Source: Lentisalinibacter sp964602525 (GTDB lineage Bacteria > Pseudomonadota > Gammaproteobacteria > Steroidobacterales > Woeseiaceae). Taken from it: a stretch of 15,257 bases of DNA. The position numbers and the translations under genes are program-made. Positions 8,933 through 14,186 of this stretch are shown one piece after another (position 1 is the first letter of the stretch; every line of letters begins with the position of its first letter). The notes under the pieces are model-generated. The model saw only the letters and a program-made list of their open reading frames with translations, was not told the origin of the DNA and did not search any database. Location of the stretch: NCBI GenBank assembly GCA_964602525.1, contig CAZRSA010000061.1:1-15257 (forward strand), in the 5' to 3' direction.

Positions 8933-10315
8933 ATGGGCCCAGATTCCGTGCCACTCAGCATCGTCATACTCGCCGCCGGCCAGGGCACCCGCATGCGCTC
9001 GGACCTGCCCAAGGTCCTGCAGCCGCTGGCCGGCCGGCCCCTGCTCGTCCACGTGGTCGACTCGGCCCGCATGCTGGGCGCCGACGACGTCTGCGTGGTC
9101 TACGGCCACGGCGGCGACCGGGTGCGCGAGGCCTTCCCGGACCCGGCCCTCCGCTGGGCACACCAGGCCGAACAGCTGGGCACCGGCCACGCCGTCATGC
9201 AGGCGTTGCCCGAGACGCCGGAGGGCAACCAGGTGCTGGTGCTCTGCGGCGACGTGCCGCTCACCCGGCCGGAGACGCTGGAGCGCCTAACCGGCGCCTG
9301 CGCGGACGGCAGCGTGGGCGTGCTTACCGTCGAGCTGCCGGATCCCACCGGCTACGGCCGCATCGTGCGCGGCGCCGACGGCGACGTGGAACGCATCGTC
9401 GAGCACAAGGACGCCAGCGGCGCGGAACTCGATATCGCCGAGATCAACACCGGGATCATTAGCGCCCCGGCGGTCCGCCTCGCCGGCTGGCTCGACGGCC
9501 TGAGCGCGGACAACGCCCAGGGCGAGTACTACCTCACCGACATCATCGCCAGCGCGGTGGCCGACGGTGTGCCGGTGTACGGCGTGAAGGCCGACGACTG
9601 GACCGAGGTCATGGGCATCAACGACCGTCGTCAGCTGGCCGGGGCCGAGCGCGCCCTGCAGCGGCGGCTGGTGGAACAGGCCATGGTGGCCGGGGCGACC
9701 ATGGCGGACCCGGATCGCGTCGATATCCGCGGCTCGCTCACCGTGGGCCGCGACGTCTTCATCGACGTAAACGCCGTGTTCGAGGGCGAGGTGATGCTGG
9801 GCGACCGTGCGCACATCGGCCCCGGCGCCGTCATCCGCAACAGCCGCATCGGCGCGGACTCCGTCATCCACCCCCACACGGTGATCGAGGAGAGCGTCAT
9901 CCACGCCGGCTGCCAGATCGGCCCGTTCGCGCGGCTCCGCCCCGGCGCGGAATTCGCGGACGGCTCGAAGGCCGGCAACTTCGTCGAGGTGAAGAAGAGC
10001 CTCATTGGTGAGGGCAGCAAGGTGAACCACCTCACCTACATCGGCGACACCACCATCGGGCGCAAGGTCAACGTGGGCGCCGGCACCATCACCTGCAACT
10101 ACGACGGCGCCAACAAGCACCGCACCGTCATCGGCGACGGCGCGTTCATCGGCTCGGGCGTGAATCTCGTGGCGCCGGTGGAAGTGGGCGCGGGCGCCAC
10201 CATCGGCGCTGGCTCCACCATCAGCAAGCCGGCCCCGGCGGACAAGCTCACGCTGGCGCGCAGCAAACAGATCACACTGGAACACTGGAAGCGGCCGCAG
10301 AAGAAAGAGTCCTGA
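8933..10315 (+). CDS. glmU: Bifunctional GlmU: N-acetylglucosamine-1-phosphate uridyltransferase / glucosamine-1-phosphate acetyltransferase
   Basis: The enzyme acetylates glucosamine-1-phosphate and then couples it to UTP, giving UDP-GlcNAc for peptidoglycan and LPS. The 460-residue product has the N-terminal nucleotidyltransferase domain with LAAGQGTRM (13-21), Lys27 and the metal-binding Asp107 in CGDVPL. The C-terminal left-handed beta-helix has the acetyltransferase His366 in NHLTYIG followed by VGAGTITCNYDGANKHRT. The ATG at 8933 has only a weak AAAGAA upstream; an in-frame GTG at 8948 has no Shine-Dalgarno. TATCAT (8902-8907) could be a -10, with no well-spaced -35. glmS follows after 31 nt. 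Confidence 0.98.
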   Translation: MGPDSVPLSIVILAAGQGTRMRSDLPKVLQPLAGRPLLVHVVDSARMLGADDVCVVYGHGGDRVREAFPDPALRWAHQAEQLGTGHAVMQALPETPEGNQVLVLCGDVPLTRPETLERLTGACADGSVGVLTVELPDPTGYGRIVRGADGDVERIVEHKDASGAELDIAEINTGIISAPAVRLAGWLDGLSADNAQGEYYLTDIIASAVADGVPVYGVKADDWTEVMGINDRRQLAGAERALQRRLVEQAMVAGATMADPDRVDIRGSLTVGRDVFIDVNAVFEGEVMLGDRAHIGPGAVIRNSRIGADSVIHPHTVIEESVIHAGCQIGPFARLRPGAEFADGSKAGNFVEVKKSLIGEGSKVNHLTYIGDTTIGRKVNVGAGTITCNYDGANKHRTVIGDGAFIGSGVNLVAPVEVGAGATIGAGSTISKPAPADKLTLARSKQITLEHWKRPQKKES

Positions 10316-10346
10316 CGGGCTCGCAGCTGCAGCAAGGAGAAAGCCT

Positions 10347-12179
10347 ATGTGCGGCATCGTCGGCGCCATCGCTGAACGCAACGTGGTCCCGGTCCTGCTG
10401 GAAGGACTGCGGCGCCTGGAATATCGCGGCTACGACTCCGCGGGCGTGGCCGTGCTGCAGCCGAGCGGCGACATCGGTCTGCGCCGCACCGTCGGCAAGG
10501 TGGCCGAGCTGGACGCGAAGCTCGAGTCCGACCCGCTCGAGGGCCGTCTGGGCGTAGCCCACACCCGCTGGGCTACCCATGGCGGCGTCACCGAGGCCAA
10601 TGCCCACCCGCATCTCTCCGGCGGCCGGGTGGCGGTGATCCACAACGGCATCATCGAGAACTACCAGGAGATCAAGGAAGAACTCGAGGCCAGGGGCTAC
10701 GAGTTCCTCTCCGAGACCGACACCGAGGTGGCCGCCCACCTCGTGCACGACCACCTGAAGCAAGGCTGCGACCTGCCCGAGGCCGTGCGCCGCTCCGTCG
10801 CCCGCTTCACCGGCGCCTTCGCCCTGCTGGTGTTCGACGCCACCGACCCGGACCGCTTCGTGGTCAGCCGCGTGGCCAGCCCGCTGGTCGTCGGCCTCGG
10901 CATCGGCGAGAACTTCGTGGCCAGCGGCGTGCCCGCACTGCTGCCGGTCACCCAGCGCTTCATCTACCTGGAGCAGGGCGACCTGGCCGAGATCAAACGC
11001 GACGCCGTGAACATCTTCGACGTGGACGGCAACGCCGTCGAACGCAAGGTGCACGAGACCCAGTGGAGCAGCGACTCCGCGGAGAAAGGCCCCTACCGCC
11101 ACTTCATGCTGAAGGAGATCTTCGAGCAGCCGAGCGCGCTGGCCAACACCCTGTACGGCCGCATCGAGAGCGGCAAGGTCGTCACCGACTCCCTCGGTCC
11201 CCAGGCGGCCGAGATGCTCAGCGGTGTAGAGCACATCCACATCATCGCCTGCGGCACCAGCTACCACGCCGGCTGTGTCGGCAAGTACTGGCTGGAGTCC
11301 CTCGCCGGCGTCACCTGCCAGGTGGAGATCGCCAGCGAATACCGCTACAGGAAGGTGGCCGTGCCACCCAACACCCTGTTCCTCACGCTGTCACAGTCCG
11401 GCGAGACCGCCGACACCCTCGAAGCACTGCGCATCGCCAAGCAGTCCGGCTACGTCGGCAGCCTCACCATCTGCAACAGCGCCCACAGCTCCATGGTGCG
11501 GGAATCCGACCTGACCATGATGACCCAGGCCGGCCCCGAGATCGGCGTGGCCAGCACCAAGGCCTTCACCACTCAGCTGCTCTCCATGCTGCTGGTCACC
11601 CTCATCCTCGCCCGCCAGCGCGGCATGAGCGAGGAGCTCGAAGACGAACTCGTGCCCCACGTCATGCACACCGCGGCCGCGGTGGACGAGGCGCTCGGCA
11701 TGAACGACGCGCTGAAGGAAGTGGCCGAGGACTTCGCCGAGAAACACCACACGCTGTTCCTCGGCCGCGGCCCCATGTGGCCCATCGCCATGGAAGGCGC
11801 GCTGAAGTTGAAGGAGATCTCCTACATCCACGCCGAGGCGTATGCCGCGGGCGAGCTGAAGCACGGCCCGCTTGCGCTCATCGACGAGGACATGCCGGTG
11901 GTCGTGGTCGCACCGAACAACGAGCTGCTCGACAAGCTGAAGTCGAACATGCAGGTGGTACGGGCACGCGGCGGGCAGCTCTACGTGTTCGCCGACAAAG
12001 AGACGGGGATCAAGAGTGAAGAGGGCATCAAGGTCATCGACATGCCGCATGCCGATCGGTTGATCGCGCCTATCGTGTATACCGTACCGTTGCAGTTGCT
12101 GTCGTATCACGTCGCCGTTTTGAAGGGGACGGATGTGGATCAGCCGAGGAATTTGGCCAAGTCTGTGACGGTGGAGTGA
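10347..12179 (+). CDS. glmS: Glutamine--fructose-6-phosphate aminotransferase (isomerizing)
   Basis: This enzyme makes glucosamine-6-phosphate from fructose-6-phosphate and glutamine, the first step toward UDP-GlcNAc. It is 610 residues against 609 in E. coli. The N-terminal glutaminase domain has the nucleophile Cys2 (MCGIVGA), RLEYRGYDSAG and HNGIIENY. Two SIS domains follow, with ACGTSYHAG, LSQSGETADT and AEAYAAGELKHGPLALID. The terminal NLAKSVTVE carries the Schiff-base lysine, Lys605. AAGGAGA (10334-10340) is a good Shine-Dalgarno. From about 11997 to the stop, codons shift from C-ending forms to TTG, AGG, AAT and GGG, unlike the rest of the gene. Confidence 0.98.
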   Translation: MCGIVGAIAERNVVPVLLEGLRRLEYRGYDSAGVAVLQPSGDIGLRRTVGKVAELDAKLESDPLEGRLGVAHTRWATHGGVTEANAHPHLSGGRVAVIHNGIIENYQEIKEELEARGYEFLSETDTEVAAHLVHDHLKQGCDLPEAVRRSVARFTGAFALLVFDATDPDRFVVSRVASPLVVGLGIGENFVASGVPALLPVTQRFIYLEQGDLAEIKRDAVNIFDVDGNAVERKVHETQWSSDSAEKGPYRHFMLKEIFEQPSALANTLYGRIESGKVVTDSLGPQAAEMLSGVEHIHIIACGTSYHAGCVGKYWLESLAGVTCQVEIASEYRYRKVAVPPNTLFLTLSQSGETADTLEALRIAKQSGYVGSLTICNSAHSSMVRESDLTMMTQAGPEIGVASTKAFTTQLLSMLLVTLILARQRGMSEELEDELVPHVMHTAAAVDEALGMNDALKEVAEDFAEKHHTLFLGRGPMWPIAMEGALKLKEISYIHAEAYAAGELKHGPLALIDEDMPVVVVAPNNELLDKLKSNMQVVRARGGQLYVFADKETGIKSEEGIKVIDMPHADRLIAPIVYTVPLQLLSYHVAVLKGTDVDQPRNLAKSVTVE

Positions 12180-12204
12180 CCGGCGACGGATTCTGCCGCT
12201 CTGT
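12090..12204 (+). other. attTn7 region at the 3' end of glmS
   Basis: TnsD of Tn7 recognises the conserved codons for the GlmS C-terminus and directs insertion roughly 25 bp past the stop. Here those codons are intact (LLSYHVAVLKGTDVDQPRN then LAKSVTVE). A TGT trinucleotide, the terminal triplet of Tn7-like ends, occurs at 12202, 23 nt beyond the stop. The DNA beyond is compositionally foreign. The target site is secure from glmS identity; occupation by a Tn7-like element is only a hypothesis, as no tns gene is visible. Confidence 0.5.
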
Positions 12205-12520
12205 ACCTCCGGCCGTAACTCCGTCACTCCGGGGTTAACCCCGTCACTTGCCACCCAGAGTCTCGGGCTAACTCCGTCACTTTCCCTGGCTATTGTTGGT
12301 CAGACGCGAAAGAATGCTGATCGAGCGCCGTCCATCAGAATCCGGCTCCAATCGCTCCGGATCGAATCGATGATCGCCTGGAGGCATACGGCTGTGTCGT
12401 CCCGAAAATGACACGATCGACTTGGGCATCGCCCTTGGCGAATATCAGACGGCCATCGGTCAATACGGTACCCAGGTCAGCTGCTGTCAGCCAACCTCCT
12501 GCTCCTGCGTGACAGCGCCT
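12180..12520. other. 341-bp gene-free stretch after glmS
   Basis: No supported gene lies here. The first ~100 bp hold the attTn7 insertion zone and the repeat cluster described separately; from about 12283 the sequence has no clear promoter, terminator or repeat. On the minus strand, positions 12338-12520 are free of stops for 61 codons in the same frame as the protease gene and directly after its TAA, but with no start codon of their own. This may be chance or a decayed coding remnant. Confidence 0.5.
12216..12282 (+). repeat. Three direct repeats of TAACYCCGTCACTY, with a 14-bp palindrome
   Basis: Copies start at 12216 (TAACTCCGTCACTC), 12236 (TAACCCCGTCACTT) and 12269 (TAACTCCGTCACTT). 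Between the first two lies a perfect palindrome CGGGGTTAACCCCG (12230-12243), which overlaps the second copy. An inverted copy is at 13848-13860. Spaced direct sites at one end with an inverted site at the other is how transposase-binding sites of some elements are arranged, but the assignment is inferred. The palindrome could also act as a rho-independent-like stem after glmS, though no T run follows. Confidence 0.75.
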
Positions 12521-13042
12521 TTATGCAACCGGCCACTGCGTGAGTATCAGGTGGTTCACCGCATAGTGGATAGCCGCCGCGACGACAAACGTCCAGAAAT
12601 TCCACCCTCTTGCGATCACTGCGGCAGCGTAGACAAATAATACGTGGCCTACCGTTGCCAGTATCAGCTTCGCTAAAATTCCCAGACTAATGCCCGTGTA
12701 GATTGCCCACGTCGATGAGTCCGGGAAGGAACTGGCAATGGCCGACATCATCTCATCGTAAGTGACTAATACATTAATGATCGTCTCGCCTGCGCCAGCA
12801 ACCAAACCAACGAACAGCGCTCGCCTGAAATGACTTCCCAGGGTCACAAGCCGCGCGGCTACAAATACCTTGAACGCCTCTTCGAGAATGGGGGCCCTCA
12901 GCAAGGGAAAGCCCGCCTCACTGAACAAGATGTGAATCGGTGTCAGGAGGACGTGATAAGCAAGAAAGCCGGCCAAGATGAGTGCAAAGGTTCTTATCCA
13001 TCGCAGTCGATTACGGCTTGTTTCCTCGGTTGGTGGCAGCAT
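12521..13042 (-). CDS. PrsW-like intramembrane protease (M82-type)
   Basis: The 173-residue product is almost wholly hydrophobic with about five membrane segments. It carries the motif set of PrsW-type glutamic intramembrane proteases in order: EExxK (Glu54, Glu55, Lys58), GxxxGxxE (Gly79 to Glu86), a lone membrane His133, and HxxxN (His159, Asn163). PrsW of Bacillus cleaves the anti-sigma factor RsiW; the substrate here is unknown and no sigma/anti-sigma pair is nearby. The start at 13042 precedes the first membrane helix; the frame stays open to an ATG at 13177, adding 45 polar residues that overlap the divergent small ORF. The gene is shorter than most PrsW proteins and lies in lower-GC accessory DNA. 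Confidence 0.7.
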   Translation of the reverse strand: MLPPTEETSRNRLRWIRTFALILAGFLAYHVLLTPIHILFSEAGFPLLRAPILEEAFKVFVAARLVTLGSHFRRALFVGLVAGAGETIINVLVTYDEMMSAIASSFPDSSTWAIYTGISLGILAKLILATVGHVLFVYAAAVIARGWNFWTFVVAAAIHYAVNHLILTQWPVA

Positions 13043-13056
13043 AACCCGATCCCAGA

Positions 13057-13401
13057 ATGCCTTGTGGCCATCTCCGATCAACACGCTCTGAGTGGACCGC
13101 TCTCGTGGACAGGCATCAGAGGACGATACTAAACGATCTCGCCGGAATGCGGCCCGTCCGTCCATCCGAGGTAACATCTCCGCTGGCGATCCAAGACGGA
13201 CGCTGGGAATTTTGGGGAACCGTAACGGTAAATCAGCTCCGGCCAGTTGTTTCGATTCTGGTTATCGTCGCAATTTTCATTGCACGGTTCGTTGTGAGAA
13301 TTAATGGAGCGACAAAGCGGAACGCTGTAGCGGCTGGTGTGCCCGCTGCCATTGTCGGTTTCGGGATCGTCGCCTGGCTACAACAGAGGACGAGGCACTA
13401 G
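13057..13401 (+). CDS. Small membrane protein, unknown function
   Basis: I do not recognise this 114-residue product. The first ~60 residues are polar (LVDRHQRTILNDLAGMRPVR). Two hydrophobic segments follow (PVVSILVIVAIFIARFVV and AVAAGVPAAIVGFGIVAWL), and it ends in a basic tail QQRTRH. A shorter start at ATG 13147 would give 84 residues, still with both membrane segments. Neither start has a strong Shine-Dalgarno, and the first 40 codons overlap the possible N-terminal extension of the divergent protease gene. It stops at TAG (13399-13401), directly before another open frame in the same phase. Confidence 0.4.
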   Translation: MPCGHLRSTRSEWTALVDRHQRTILNDLAGMRPVRPSEVTSPLAIQDGRWEFWGTVTVNQLRPVVSILVIVAIFIARFVVRINGATKRNAVAAGVPAAIVGFGIVAWLQQRTRH

Positions 13402-13449
13402 CTGTACTACCGACCCGTTGCAGCCGCAAATCGAGAGAGGTCTTCTATC

Positions 13450-13713
13450 CTGTCAGCCAAGGCGCGACATTATTGGTTTCCGCGTAATGTCAGGTGGTAC
13501 GGCCCGATCCGGACAAATTTCGGCTGCACGCGTGAAGGCCTGATTTTCGTCGTGATTTGGCAAGCGCTTCTTTGGGGCGTGATCGGGTTGAGCGTTCTCT
13601 TCGACCTTCCGACAGATTTGCGAGACGGCTCGGCGGTCTTGATCTTCGTATTCGGGATCAGCGTAATTGCTGTGAAGACTGAATGGAGACTGTTCGGTGG
13701 TATGCGGGACTAG
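13450..13713 (+). CDS. Small two-helix membrane protein without a standard start codon
   Basis: The frame is open from 13402 to TAG at 13711-13713 and has no ATG, and no GTG or TTG before 13552. I propose CTG at 13450 because GAGAGAGG (13432-13440 region) lies about 9 nt upstream, giving 87 residues. The product starts polar and aromatic (KARHYWFPRNVRWYGP). Two hydrophobic segments follow (LIFVVIWQALLWGVIGLSVL; AVLIFVFGISVIAV), then a charged tail WRLFGGMRD. That layout looks like a real small inner-membrane protein and not random sequence. It may instead be a pseudogene whose ATG was lost. It is in the same frame as the preceding ORF, separated by its stop. Confidence 0.4.
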   Translation: MSAKARHYWFPRNVRWYGPIRTNFGCTREGLIFVVIWQALLWGVIGLSVLFDLPTDLRDGSAVLIFVFGISVIAVKTEWRLFGGMRD

Positions 13714-13775
13714 TTTATCTCCGCATAAGGCTGGTACTGGCCGGAAGGCGGAAAGTCGACATTTCCCGAAACCAG

Positions 13776-13791
13776 ACGGCCCGAGGGCCGT
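13776..13791 (+). terminator. Short GC hairpin downstream of the small membrane ORFs
   Basis: ACGGCCC and GGGCCGT are perfectly complementary around GA (in practice 6 bp with a CGAG loop), 62 nt after the TAG at 13713. The following TTATTG is only weakly T-rich, so it is at best a modest terminator for the upstream small genes. Confidence 0.3.
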
Positions 13792-13847
13792 TATTGAAGA
13801 AAGAAGACGTGGCTATTGCTCGCTCTATTCCACGCTTGTCACGCAAT

Positions 13848-13860
13848 GTGACGGAGTTAG
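13848..13860 (-). repeat. Inverted copy of the post-glmS repeat
   Basis: GTGACGGAGTTAG is the exact reverse complement of CTAACTCCGTCAC at 12268-12280. Together the copies bracket about 1.64 kb containing the protease gene and the two small membrane ORFs. Outside the 13 bases the flanks do not match, so a longer terminal inverted repeat is not supported. Confidence 0.55.
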
Positions 13861-13945
13861 GTTGCTGGTTCGATGGTTGACGTAGAGCGAAAATCAGCAA
13901 GTTGCGACTTGGCAAATGACAGGTTTAAGTCCTGAGGTTCATCTG

Positions 13946-14048
13946 GCAATTAAAAATGTCGGATAGCAATTAAAAGCGTCGGAGATATCGACCAAGTTAC
14001 TGATCGATCAATAGAAGGCGCGAAATTCTTGCAATCAAAAGCCTCGGA
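13946..14048 (+). repeat. Three degenerate 18-bp repeats, possible insertion-sequence end
   Basis: The units are GCAATTAAAAATGTCGGA (13946-13963), GCAATTAAAAGCGTCGGA (13966-13983, 20 bp later) and GCAATCAAAAGCCTCGGA (14031-14048). Closely spaced repeats of this sort at one end recall the multiple transposase-binding sites of IS21-family termini. That family link is from memory and unverified, and no istA/istB-like gene or opposite end is in the window. Confidence 0.5.
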
Positions 14049-14066
14049 GATCGATCGGGCGGCGGC

Positions 14067-14072
14067 TATAAT
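14067..14072 (+). promoter_or_regulatory. Consensus -10 box (TATAAT) upstream of the hydrolase gene
   Basis: A perfect TATAAT lies 115 nt before the hydrolase ATG. No good -35 is found at 15-19 nt spacing and there is no TGn extension, so strength may depend on an activator. Transcription would start near 14079, at the foot of the hairpin at 14080. Confidence 0.4.
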
Positions 14073-14079
14073 GCGGATA

Positions 14080-14104
14080 GCGGACTTTCGACTGGAGAGT
14101 CCGC
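14080..14104 (+). promoter_or_regulatory. Stem-loop at the predicted 5' end of the hydrolase mRNA
   Basis: GCGGACTTTC pairs with GAGAGTCCGC (10 bp including one G-T) around a GACTG loop. It falls directly after the predicted transcription start, so it would form a 5'-terminal hairpin on the transcript. Such hairpins can slow mRNA decay; as DNA it could also be an operator. Both roles are inferred. Confidence 0.4.
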
Positions 14105-14186
14105 CAGAGATCGCTACCGACCCGTTCCAGACGCTCTCACCACCAACCACGATCGCCCTGGCCGAACCGAATTGGATACTTCGAAG

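Larger units (their letters stand above)
13407..14130. repeat. 17-bp direct repeat pair, 707 bp apart
   Basis: CTACCGACCCGTTGCAG (13407-13423) and CTACCGACCCGTTCCAG (14114-14130) match at 16 of 17 positions, in the same orientation. The feature span covers the interval between them, which includes the start-less small membrane ORF and the repeat-rich spacer. The match could mark a duplication or insertion boundary, or be chance. Confidence 0.35.
13714..14186. other. 473-bp gene-free stretch before the hydrolase gene
   Basis: Short open frames here have no convincing start, composition or motif. The stretch holds, in order, a GC hairpin (13776), the inverted copy of the post-glmS repeat (13848), three degenerate 18-bp repeats (13946-14048), a 10-bp palindrome TGATCGATCA (14001-14010), a consensus -10 (14067) and a hairpin in the presumed leader (14080). 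It is AT-richer than the housekeeping part. Confidence 0.6.

Noticed and set aside
8771..9190. Upstream extension of the lipoprotein frame into glmU
   Set aside because: It would be antisense to glmU and would bury the signal sequence; the Shine-Dalgarno fits the start at 8770.
12216..12282. Three spaced repeats as a small CRISPR array
   Set aside because: The repeats are 14 bp with start-to-start spacing of 20 and 33 bp, far too short and irregular, and no cas gene is present.
12422..12640. 72-codon plus-strand frame after glmS
   Set aside because: It overlaps the protease gene antisense, is Cys/Pro/Arg-rich without a pattern, and has no ribosome site.
13841..13866. Resemblance of TGTGACGGAGTTAG to the end of glmS (TGTGACGGTGGAGTGA), as a duplicated att site
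   Set aside because: Only eight contiguous bases match before gaps are needed; too weak to claim a duplicated glmS end.
13683..13885. Two short plus-strand frames (65 and 62 codons)
   Set aside because: They overlap the end of the small membrane ORF, each other and repeat DNA; no protein-like features.
14172..14186. TTG start at 14172 for the hydrolase
   Set aside because: It adds five residues before the signal peptide without a Shine-Dalgarno; ATG at 14187 is more plausible.
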